DNA of 41,094 bases, from the NCBI RefSeq assembly GCF_000520555.1, contig NZ_KI914852.1, positions 13,556 to 54,649 of the forward strand, in the 5' to 3' direction. Numbering within the stretch: position 1 is the stretch's first letter; each line of letters starts with the position of its first letter. Below are positions 15,325-22,594 of this stretch, in pieces. A program made the position numbers and the translations under genes. The notes under the pieces were generated by a model. It made no database searches, was not told the origin of the DNA, and saw nothing but the letters and a program-made list of their open reading frames with translations. The stretch comes from Arthrobacter sp. Br18 (lineage in GTDB: Bacteria > Actinomycetota > Actinomycetes > Actinomycetales > Micrococcaceae).

Positions 15325-16392
15325 CTAGAAGGCATACCGGATGCGGCAGTATGGGATGGTGTCCCTGGCCAGCGCCAGGAGCGTGTCGAGATACCCGCGC
15401 TTCTCATAGGCAATGTACCGCACATTCGTGAACCCGTTACCGGACTGCTTGACCTCCTGCAGGTCCGGACGCCACAGGATTTCCTCGGCCTGCGGGTGCC
15501 AGCCGAGATTCACCTCGTGCAGCTGCTGGTTGTGGGTCAGGAAAATCACCTCCGCTGCGAGCTGCGCCTTCGCTGCGGGTGACAGCGCTGCGTCGAGCTG
15601 CAGGAACAGCTCCTTCCATTCCTGCAGCCAGCCGGGAGTGACGATCACGGGAGAGAAGTTCACGTGCACCTCGTAGCCGGCCTCGACGAAGTCATCGATC
15701 GCGGCGATCCGCTCGCCGACCGGCGAGGTCCGGACGTCGACGGCCCTGGCAAGCTTCTCCGGCATCAGGGAAAAGCGGACCCGCGTCCGCTCCTGCGGAT
15801 CCCACGTCAGCAGCTCCCGGTTCACGTACTTGGTGGCGAAGGACAGTTTGGCGGTGGGCAGGGTCCGGTACAGCTCCACCAGATCCTGCACGTTGGCGCT
15901 GACCAGGGCGTCGACCGAGCAGTCACTGTTTTCCCCGATGTCGTAGACCCAGGCGGAATCGTCGCACTGGTTGGGTTCGAGCTTCATGCCCTGCCGCGCA
16001 ACGTGGCGTTCGAGGTAGCCGCTGATCTGCTCGATATTCGCGAACACCGTGATGGGATTGCTGTAACCCTTATGGCGGGGCACGTAGCAGTAGGCGCATG
16101 CCATGGCGCAGCCGTTCGCCGTCGACGGCGCTATGAAGTCCGCCGACCTCCCGTTCGGCTTCGCGTTCAGGGATTTCTTGACCCCCACCACCAGCGCTTC
16201 GGTCTTGATGCGGACCCAGCGCTGGACGTTGGCCTCATCGCCGGCCAGTTCCGGGATGCGCCAGTGGCTGGCCACCTCGACGACGTCGGCCGCGGGCCAG
16301 CGCGCGAGGATCTCCTGCCCGCGGGGCAGCGCGGCTGCTGCCAGCTCGATGTAGATGCGGCTGATCTGCAGCAGCTTGTTGGCCTGAAGCAT
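15325..16392 (-). CDS. Spore photoproduct lyase-like radical SAM protein
   Basis: This is a 355-residue radical SAM protein of the SPL type. Cys95, Cys99 and Cys102 in GCAMACAYCYVPRHKGY form the CX3CX2C cluster that binds the 4Fe-4S centre and S-adenosylmethionine. Downstream segments SFATKYVNRELL, RVRFSLMPEKLA and VHVNFSPVIVTPGW match the barrel of spore photoproduct lyase family proteins. True SPL repairs the thymine photoproduct of spores; an actinobacterium without endospores would use this protein for something else, possibly another photolesion. The ATG at 16392 lacks a clear ribosome site. It is 10 bases upstream of the DUF2071 gene. Confidence 0.85.
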   Translation of the reverse strand: MLQANKLLQISRIYIELAAAALPRGQEILARWPAADVVEVASHWRIPELAGDEANVQRWVRIKTEALVVGVKKSLNAKPNGRSADFIAPSTANGCAMACAYCYVPRHKGYSNPITVFANIEQISGYLERHVARQGMKLEPNQCDDSAWVYDIGENSDCSVDALVSANVQDLVELYRTLPTAKLSFATKYVNRELLTWDPQERTRVRFSLMPEKLARAVDVRTSPVGERIAAIDDFVEAGYEVHVNFSPVIVTPGWLQEWKELFLQLDAALSPAAKAQLAAEVIFLTHNQQLHEVNLGWHPQAEEILWRPDLQEVKQSGNGFTNVRYIAYEKRGYLDTLLALARDTIPYCRIRYAF

Positions 16393-16537
16393 GCGGCCTT
16401 TCGGGGTTCGGAGCGTGTTTCCTACCCCTTCAGGCTAACCAGCGCCTCTGACAAAACAGCATGACCGCTCCTGCCTTGTCGTGGCCGAGCGCGACAACCG
16501 GATGGGTTCACGCGATTCCAGGCGGTAGCCTTGCTGC

Positions 16538-17149
16538 GTGCGCAAAGAGACCCTGTGGGAAATCCACGTCCGCGAGAACCCGGGACATTCCGCCCGCTAC
16601 ATCGAACGTTTCGAGGATCTCAGGTCAGCGGGTGCGGACCTCCACGGCGAGGCCCGCCTGGTCGATGCGATGGTGGGTAGGAACAGCCGCATCCTCGACG
16701 CGGGGTGCGGCCCCGGCCGGGTCGGCGGCGAACTGGCAAGCAGGGGGCACAACGTCGTCGGGGTGGATCTCGACCGCGAGCTCATCGCCGCAGCGGTTCG
16801 GGAGCATCCCGGCGCCGCGTGGCACATGCGGGACCTCGCGCAGCTCGACCTCCTCGATGAGGGCCTCGCCCGGCCGTTCGACGTCGTAGTCAGCGCGGGC
16901 AACGTTCTGGCGTTCCTTGCGCCGGGCTCAGCCGGCGAGGTACTCACACGCTTCCGGGAGCACCTGCGGCCCTCCGGCCGTGCGGTGATCGGCTTCGGCA
17001 GCGGCCGCGGCTATGCCTGGGACACCTTTTTCGAGGATGCGGCGCGGGCGGATCTGACGGTAGATTCCGTGTTTTCCACCTGGGACCTGAGGCCCTGGAC
17101 CGAGGACAGCGAATTCCTCGTGGCAGTGCTGTCGCCGGGCGGCCGCTGA
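16538..17149 (+). CDS. Class I SAM-dependent methyltransferase
   Basis: This 203-residue methyltransferase has motif I as ILDAGCGPGRVGGEL (about 47-61), the acidic end of strand 2 as VVGVDLD, and a motif IV-like VVSAGNVLAFL. The substrate cannot be deduced. The start is GTG at 16538 with no ribosome site; TAGCCT 6 bases upstream suggests a leaderless mRNA. The gene is divergent from the SPL-like gene. Confidence 0.87.
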   Translation: MRKETLWEIHVRENPGHSARYIERFEDLRSAGADLHGEARLVDAMVGRNSRILDAGCGPGRVGGELASRGHNVVGVDLDRELIAAAVREHPGAAWHMRDLAQLDLLDEGLARPFDVVVSAGNVLAFLAPGSAGEVLTRFREHLRPSGRAVIGFGSGRGYAWDTFFEDAARADLTVDSVFSTWDLRPWTEDSEFLVAVLSPGGR

Positions 17150-17175
17150 GCCTCCCGCCCCAAGCTCCCGTACCC

Positions 17176-17240
17176 GCCTGCGCGGAGCTGTCTGCGGCAC
17201 CGCCTGCGCCGCGCTGTCCACGGCACCGGCCTGCACCTCA
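17176..17240. repeat. 26-bp imperfect tandem repeat
   Basis: Two adjacent 26-base units (17176-17201 and 17202-17227) match at 22 of 26 positions, and a short third start (GCCTGCACC) follows. It is just past the methyltransferase stop and does not seem to be coding. Confidence 0.5.
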
Positions 17241-17352
17241 TTGAGGAAACCATGGCGGGATGCAGCAGGACATCACCCTTGATCACGAGGCCGTGCTCGA
17301 TGTCTGATCGGTGGTCCCTGAATTCCCACCCGCCGACAACCGGGCACGCGGT

Positions 17353-17382
17353 GCTGCAACCGCAGGTGCCTGCGGCTGCAGC
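17353..17382. terminator. Hairpin between convergent genes
   Basis: A 14-base arm starting GCTGCAAC pairs with a following arm ending GGCTGCAGC at 13 of 14 positions with almost no loop. It lies between the methyltransferase (ends 17149) and the minus-strand gene ending at 17402. There is no U-tract. Confidence 0.45.
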
Positions 17383-17401
17383 ATTCCCGGGTGCGGGACG
17401 C

Positions 17402-18046
17402 CTAGATGGTCTGGCGGGACCGGATACCGGCTCTGCCCATTGCGTCACGGTAGGCGGCGTGGATCTCGCCGAGCCAGATCTCCTGGTTGGCGGGCGTGCC
17501 CTTGAAGGCGCGCTCCCCCATGGACCGGACCTCGTAGATCTTGAAACCCCGCTTCTGGATGGCGCGGTTCTCGAGCTTCATCAGGCGGCGTGCTGCCTTG
17601 TGGGCATCGGCGCCATGGGCGACAAGCGCGGAAGCCCGCGGCACCTGCTGCAGGAAGCTGAGCAGGGGCTTGACGCCGTCGGCAATCTGGTCCATCGAGA
17701 GGGCGCGTTCCTTGCCCTCGGGGAGGTACCAGGGATAGGCGTTCCACGGCATGACCTGCTCGGGAAGGATGCCCACAACGTCATAGATACTTGCAGCGCG
17801 GATGGAGCCGGGGTCATCGTTTTCGAACGAAACGAAGCCCGAGGGCAATTCTGCTCCCGGGCTTGAGAAGAGACTGACGATCTTGCAGGTGTCCACATCG
17901 TGGGCTGGATCAATGTAGGGTACACCGAAGTCCGGCTTCATTTCGGATAGGGTGTCGCACAGCCGGTTCACGTCTTCGATGTTCGGGTCGTAGCGCCGTT
18001 CCCACTGCTGGGCCTGATATGAAGGGTCCGCCATACGTTGTACCAA
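17402..18046 (-). CDS. Uracil-DNA glycosylase-superfamily-like protein
   Basis: This 214-residue protein carries segments that recall the UDG superfamily: IVSLFSSPG (about 56-64), SFENDDPGS (about 73-81), where many actinobacterial homologues read SPENDDxTA, VMPWNAYPWYLP (about 98-109), and LVAHGADAHKAARRL near the C-terminus. I do not see the activating Asp/Asn of motif A in its standard form, so enzymatic activity is uncertain. The TTG at 18046 is chosen because AAGGAGG lies 5 bases before it; the next in-frame ATG at 18034 is too far from that site. It stands alone on the minus strand. Confidence 0.6.
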   Translation of the reverse strand: MVQRMADPSYQAQQWERRYDPNIEDVNRLCDTLSEMKPDFGVPYIDPAHDVDTCKIVSLFSSPGAELPSGFVSFENDDPGSIRAASIYDVVGILPEQVMPWNAYPWYLPEGKERALSMDQIADGVKPLLSFLQQVPRASALVAHGADAHKAARRLMKLENRAIQKRGFKIYEVRSMGERAFKGTPANQEIWLGEIHAAYRDAMGRAGIRSRQTI

Positions 18047-18199
18047 TTCAGCCTCCTTGCGGGCATTACCTGGAGTGGTCAAAACTAGTCCGCTTGATTC
18101 AAGCTTACGCCGATCGTGGCGCTCACCCCGCGTGTCCCCTTTCGCGCGCGTTGCTGGTGCCAATAGGTGGCCGGTGAACAGCGGTCCCACCCGTAGCAC

Positions 18200-18233
18200 G
18201 ACGTCGGCGTGTCGCCGGGGACGCGCCGACGTC
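18200..18233. repeat. GC-rich hairpin
   Basis: Two 14-base arms with 13 matches flank a 6-base loop. It lies about 150 bases upstream of the UDG-like gene start and 10 bases from the first 62-bp repeat. Function is not evident. Confidence 0.45.
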
Positions 18234-18243
18234 CTGCTCCTCC

Positions 18244-18305
18244 GATCGAGTGCGCAGCACTAACGGCTTTTCGGCCCGACACCGGTAACTGCTGTGCAAT
18301 CGATC
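18244..18305. repeat. 62-bp palindromic repeat, copy 1
   Basis: The element starts GATCGAGTGCGCAG and ends CTGCTGTGCAATCGATC; the two ends are near-complementary so the whole can fold into one long hairpin. It shares 13 left-end and 23 of 24 right-end bases with copy 2, while its centre differs. It resembles repeated extragenic palindromes that I associate with Arthrobacter genomes. Confidence 0.75.
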
Positions 18306-18370
18306 GGCGGTGTGCATGCGGATCGGGCCCGGCCAGATGGGAGGCCCAGCCCTCCCCTATCCCTGTACCC

Positions 18371-18432
18371 CATCGAGTGCGCAGAAATAACCCCCAACCG
18401 GCCCTGAACCGGTAACTGCTGTGCACTCGATG
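18371..18432. repeat. 62-bp palindromic repeat, copy 2
   Basis: The element starts CATCGAGTGCGCAG and ends CTGCTGTGCACTCGATG, is exactly as long as copy 1, and has the same orientation 127 bases downstream. The outermost base pair is swapped relative to copy 1 (G-C there, C-G here), a compensatory change that keeps the stem. Confidence 0.75.
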
Positions 18433-18497
18433 GAGGGTTGACACCCCGAGCGGGTTCCAGTCCCCGACGACGGCGACCGGGCAGCAGCGCACGGACC

Positions 18498-19157
18498 TCA
18501 GCCGCGCGAGGACAGCGCTTCCACGATGTCGGCTACCTCGGTCCGGGTGGTGTAGTCGACGTGGACGTCGACGAAGCGCACCACACCCGAGGCATCCACG
18601 ATGAGCACGGTGGGGAAGGGGATGGCCGCAGTTGAGTCGGCATCGCTGTCGGCGACGTCGAATCCGAGTTCCGTATGCGCTGCGCGTGCCTGGGCACTGG
18701 GAGCCGTGACAATGCCCAGCTGCTGTGCCAGCAGGTTTCCTTCATCTGAGAGGACCGCGAACTGCAGTTCCCCGCCGTCCACCGCCGCGGCTGATCGGTC
18801 GGCAGTCTGGGGGCTGATGGCGATCAGGGTGTCACCGCGCTGCTGGAGCAGTGGAAGCAATTCCTGCTGGTAGGTCCTCAGCGTGATGTTGCAGTACGGG
18901 CACCAGGCGCCACGGTAGAACACGAGGACGGTGGAGCCAGTGCCGAGGAATTCGAACAGGGTGACCGCTGTCCCGTCGGCTCCGGTCAGTTTTGCGTCGG
19001 GAAGCTTGTCACCAACCGAAACTGCTTCTCCAGGGGTCCCTACCTGGCTCAGTTCAGCCTGCTCGCGGTTGAAGACCCCGGAGAGGCTTGGCCCGATCTT
19101 CCGTGTGAAGTCTGCGTTGAACGTTCCAACCTGGGTTGCGATGCTGCTCGTAGCCAC
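18498..19157 (-). CDS. Peroxiredoxin-like (AhpC/TSA) protein
   Basis: This 219-residue thioredoxin-fold protein has VFYRGAWCPYCN (about 79-90) with Cys86 and Cys89, the pattern of the peroxiredoxin-like AhpC/TSA subfamily, in which a CxxC pair replaces the usual lone peroxidatic Cys context. A long N-terminal helix region (1-45) precedes the domain. It probably reduces peroxides in the cytoplasm using a thiol partner. GTG at 19157 is preceded by AAGGGA at an 8-base spacing. Confidence 0.87.
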   Translation of the reverse strand: MATSSIATQVGTFNADFTRKIGPSLSGVFNREQAELSQVGTPGEAVSVGDKLPDAKLTGADGTAVTLFEFLGTGSTVLVFYRGAWCPYCNITLRTYQQELLPLLQQRGDTLIAISPQTADRSAAAVDGGELQFAVLSDEGNLLAQQLGIVTAPSAQARAAHTELGFDVADSDADSTAAIPFPTVLIVDASGVVRFVDVHVDYTTRTEVADIVEALSSRG

Positions 19158-19628
19158 TTCAGTAGTCCCTTGTTCGAGGTTCAGGTGATCGTGCTCCGTT
19201 TCAGGCTAGAAGGCCGCACCGTCACGGACGATTCGGCAGTAATGAGCGGACACAAAACGGGGAACCGTCGGAAGGTCAGCAGGCACCGAGCCCATGGACG
19301 TGTCGCCGGGATACGGCCACGGAAACTCAGGATCCCTGGCCGCCATCGATGTGCAGGACATCCCGTCCCAGTGGGGTAGCGCCAGAGGAAGTGATATTGA
19401 CCCTCGAACCGCCGAAGCTTTCTCGGCGAATGACGCGGGTACGCTTCGCACACATGTCCGTCGGAGTGTGGCCGAGGCGGGTATCCCCGCATCCCTCCTT
19501 GCCTCCATCACCACGCGCTCCTGCTCGATCCGGGGACCGTCTGCATCACGAAAATTTGCTGCGGGCGGCGTCCCTCATGCCGGAGGCGCGGGGAAGACTG
19601 ACGACTGTTTTCACCTCCTCAGAAAGCG
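19158..19628. other. Intergenic region, no recognised gene
   Basis: About 470 bases between two minus-strand genes. Open readings exist on both strands but none shows a ribosome site, a known motif or the expected codon bias. It must hold the promoter of the peroxiredoxin gene. Confidence 0.6.
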
Positions 19629-20927
19629 TTAGCCGACAATCGTCGAATAGAGCTCGGACCCGCCCAGATATACGAACAGCAGGACAATCAGGACCAGGAG
19701 CGTGTTATTGATTTTTCCACTTCGGTACTCAGGGTCGACCCGCTTGGAATTCAGCAGGTAGAGGAGCCCGATAGAGAGCAGGGGCATGAAAATCGCACCC
19801 ATAATCCCGTAGGCGAGGACGATTGCCAGCGGCCTCTCGATCAGCAGGAGCAACATCGGCGGGAAGGTCATCCAGGCAAGATAGATCCGGAAGTAGGGAT
19901 CCTGTTCTGTGATCGACTGATGGGAGCTTGTTTCTTTTCGTTTTGCGTCCCGAATGATTCGGACGAAGTCGGCGAAGAGGAAGGAAACACCGTGCCACGG
20001 CCCAAGAATCGAGGTGAATATCGCCGCCCAGATACCAATCAGGAGGGCCCAGCGCGCGGTCGAACCAAACCTGTCGCCGTAGCTGTCCGCAAGCCCCACG
20101 AGACCTTCGTTGCCCGCGATGGTAATGCCGGAGCCGAAGAGGAGTTCGGCAGCGATAATCAGGACGGAGACCGCGAAAATGGACGTGATGATGTAGGCGG
20201 AGGTGATGTCGAACCGCATCATCGGTATCCACTGCTTGCCTATCCAGCCTTTGGCGTGGATCCAGTAGGAATAGCAGGTCAGGGTGATGGTTCCGCCCAC
20301 ACCGCCGATCACTCCGAGAATGCGCAGGAAAGAGCCTTCGGGAACCGACGGCGCGAGACTGTAATCGACGGTCCCAAGATTCGCGAGGATCACGACGGCT
20401 GAGCCAACGACCGTGACGAACATCAGCGCCACGAAAATGGTCATTGCTTTTTCGAGGACCGCGTAGCGGCCGAACCAGACGAGGAAAAACCCGGCGAGCG
20501 CTGACAGGATCGCCCATAACCAGAATGGTGGGCCGGGGAACATCGCGGTCAGTATCAGCGCGGATACTGCCGGGAGCGCTGCACCGTAGATCAATCCGAA
20601 AACGACGACATAGATGCCGAAGTATCCGGTGGCCACCCACCCGAGCGAGTGCCATCCCTCTAGGAACGTCTTTCCTGTTGCCAGATACCAGCGCCCGATG
20701 CCCTCGGACAGAATGAGCTTGATCGCGGCGCCGCCAATGATCGCCCACATCAGGGCCCAGCCGAATTCGGCTCCGGCGAGGGCGGACATGATGAAGTCGC
20801 CGGCACCGACGCCTGTTGCGGCCACGATGAGGCCGGGGCCGATGAATTTCAGCTTTCTTGCAAAGGTGGTCGGTGGCTGTTCTGAGCCCCTAGGCGTTTC
20901 GTCGAGATCGTTACTCAAGGCTTTCAC
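19629..20927 (-). CDS. Nramp-like permease lacking metal-site motifs
   Basis: This 432-residue protein has about eleven membrane helices and the LeuT-like fold of the Nramp family. Where Nramp metal transporters have DPGN in helix 1 this protein reads TGVGAGD (about 38-44), and in helix 6 the MPH motif is replaced by TCYSYWIHAKGW. The coordinating Asp, Asn and Met are therefore not in place, so divalent metal uptake is unlikely. Divergence from a MocR gene and the adjacent transaminase suggest uptake of an organic solute such as an amino compound. GTG at 20927 has only a weak purine-rich site (GAAAGAAA). Confidence 0.8.
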   Translation of the reverse strand: MKALSNDLDETPRGSEQPPTTFARKLKFIGPGLIVAATGVGAGDFIMSALAGAEFGWALMWAIIGGAAIKLILSEGIGRWYLATGKTFLEGWHSLGWVATGYFGIYVVVFGLIYGAALPAVSALILTAMFPGPPFWLWAILSALAGFFLVWFGRYAVLEKAMTIFVALMFVTVVGSAVVILANLGTVDYSLAPSVPEGSFLRILGVIGGVGGTITLTCYSYWIHAKGWIGKQWIPMMRFDITSAYIITSIFAVSVLIIAAELLFGSGITIAGNEGLVGLADSYGDRFGSTARWALLIGIWAAIFTSILGPWHGVSFLFADFVRIIRDAKRKETSSHQSITEQDPYFRIYLAWMTFPPMLLLLIERPLAIVLAYGIMGAIFMPLLSIGLLYLLNSKRVDPEYRSGKINNTLLVLIVLLFVYLGGSELYSTIVG

Positions 20928-21095
20928 TTTCTTTCAACCGTTGCATGGTGGACCCCGAATTCCGGAGTTTCGTTCAGCGGTGAGCAGTTGCGGGTCAATG
21001 CACCTCCGTCGTCGGCGGGCCGGAACATGCAACATCCTCTACGCAATATTGTGAGGTCGATCACGGACAACGATAGGTGACGTCGAACACCATCA

Positions 21096-21119
21096 CAATA
21101 GGTGCTTTGTTACAGTACT
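21096..21119 (+). promoter_or_regulatory. Candidate MocR operator, site 1
   Basis: A 24-base element (CAATAGGT, four bases, then TGTTACAGTAC) lies directly upstream of the MocR start. The same element occurs inverted at 22473-22496 before the transaminase, with 18 of 24 matches and identical half-site spacing. A further ATAGGTG lies at 21073-21079, 25 bases from the one inside this site. Confidence 0.65.
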
Positions 21120-21134
21120 AAGGTGACTGAATCG

Positions 21135-22466
21135 ATGATCGAACTTGGTTGGGCGCCGGATGAACCGACGGCCCGCGGCGTGGCACACGCAGTCAGCCGG
21201 GCCATTCGTGATGGCCTCCTGCAGCCGGGAACGAAGCTGCCCTCCATTCGCGCCGTCGCAACCCGACTGCAGTTGTCGCCGACCACCATCAGCGCCGCCT
21301 GGTCCTTGCTCGCCCGGTCCGGAGCTATTCACACGGACGGGCGGCGCGGCACGAGGATCGCTGACATGGGCCTTGGATCCACCCGCTACAGCCAAACCCT
21401 GAATCGCCAGAGCCTCTTCCCCCTGGACCTCTCCACCGGTGTACCCGACCGCGACCTCCTGCCGGATCTTGGGCAAGTGCTGAAAAATCTGACGAGCGCT
21501 GTCACCCCCGGCAGCTACCTTGATCCACCGGTGGTACCGGAGCTGATCGAGGTATTGCGGCAGGACTGGCCTTATGACGCCGAGACCTTTGCAATTGTCG
21601 ACGGCGCAATGGATGCCCTTGAATTAGCCACCCGTGCGTTGGTCAGGTTCGGAGACCGCGTTATCGTGGAACACCCGACGTTTCCCCTGCTGCTCGACCT
21701 GCTTGAAGCTGCAGGAGCAGAGATCGTAGGGGTACCCATGGATGACCAGGGCATGCTCCCCACCGACCTGGAGCAAGCTCTTGCCACCTCTGCTGCGGCC
21801 GTGATCCTTCAACCGCGAGCACAGAATCCGACGGGAATTTCCCTGACGTCTCCACGCGCCGAGCACCTGTCCAGGATCATTGGTGCTGCGGACGTCACCG
21901 TTCTCGAGGATGACTCTGCTGGCTATGTTGCCTGGACGCCGGCGATCAGCCTGGGGCAGTGGCTGCCGGAGCGGACGCTGCATGTGCGGAGTTTCTCCAA
22001 ATCGCATGGCCCGGACCTGCGGCTCGCGGCCATGAGCGGACCTGCGACCATCATCAACGAGATCATCTCCAGGCGCCAGCTTGGCCAGGGTTGGACAAGC
22101 CGACTCCTGCAACGGATCCTGCTCGGCTTGCTCACCGAGAAACCTGCCGTCGAACACATCGATCATGCCCGCCATGAGTATCGGCGCCGCCGCGAGGCAG
22201 TCGTCACCGCCCTGGCCACACACGGCGTGCAGGTCAGGGGAACGGATGGCATCAATATCTGGATCCCGGTTGCCGACGAGTCGGCCGCAATGGTGCGACT
22301 CGCGAGTCAAGGGATCGGAGTTGCCCCTGGTGCCCCATTCGCCGTACTCCCCCTGCAGCAGGGCCACATCCGGGTCACCATCGGGGCTGTTTCCGAATCG
22401 GTCTCCGAACTAGCGGAGTTGATAGCCCAGGCGGCACTCGCCGGGAGTTGGGCCGGCGGCCGGTGA
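21135..22466 (+). CDS. MocR-type regulator (GntR HTH plus aminotransferase domain)
   Basis: This is a 443-residue MocR/GabR-class regulator. Residues up to about 75 form a GntR winged helix (LQPGTKLPSIRAVATRLQLSPTTISAAW), and the rest is a fold-type I aminotransferase domain with NPTGISL and SFSKSHGPDLR, whose Lys would bind PLP. In this class the PLP and an amino compound act as effector, and the target is often a neighbouring transaminase gene, here the class III enzyme at 22595. I choose the ATG at 21135, 9 bases after AAGGTG; GTG at 21123 or 21102 is possible, but the latter falls inside the candidate operator. The divergent Nramp-like gene may be a second target. Confidence 0.9.
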   Translation: MIELGWAPDEPTARGVAHAVSRAIRDGLLQPGTKLPSIRAVATRLQLSPTTISAAWSLLARSGAIHTDGRRGTRIADMGLGSTRYSQTLNRQSLFPLDLSTGVPDRDLLPDLGQVLKNLTSAVTPGSYLDPPVVPELIEVLRQDWPYDAETFAIVDGAMDALELATRALVRFGDRVIVEHPTFPLLLDLLEAAGAEIVGVPMDDQGMLPTDLEQALATSAAAVILQPRAQNPTGISLTSPRAEHLSRIIGAADVTVLEDDSAGYVAWTPAISLGQWLPERTLHVRSFSKSHGPDLRLAAMSGPATIINEIISRRQLGQGWTSRLLQRILLGLLTEKPAVEHIDHARHEYRRRREAVVTALATHGVQVRGTDGINIWIPVADESAAMVRLASQGIGVAPGAPFAVLPLQQGHIRVTIGAVSESVSELAELIAQAALAGSWAGGR

Positions 22467-22472
22467 ATTTTT

Positions 22473-22496
22473 TGTACTGTAACATTTTACCTGTTG
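22473..22496 (-). promoter_or_regulatory. Candidate MocR operator, site 2
   Basis: Read on the minus strand this gives CAACAGGT, four bases, then TGTTACAGTAC, matching site 1 in both half-sites and their spacing. It lies 7 bases after the MocR stop and about 100 bases before the transaminase start, where it could control that operon. Confidence 0.65.
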
Positions 22497-22594
22497 TCAG
22501 GGGTTAACGCCCGACGTAGTGTTGCAGGGTCAGCTCTCACCGACTGATCGACGCAATCGATCTGGTCGATCCAGCCACACCCAGAGGATCCCAC

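Larger units (their letters stand above)
18047..18497. other. Intergenic region with palindromic repeats
   Basis: About 450 bases without a convincing gene. It contains a 14-bp hairpin at 18200-18233 (GACGTCGGCGTGTC paired with GACGCGCCGACGTC, one mismatch) and two copies of a 62-bp repeat. Confidence 0.7.

Noticed and set aside
19206-19514. Open readings on both strands between the peroxiredoxin and Nramp-like genes
   Set aside because: No motif, no ribosome site and overlapping alternatives on both strands; none preferred.
19629-20927. Calling this gene a manganese (MntH) transporter
   Set aside because: The DPGN and MPH metal-binding motifs are missing.
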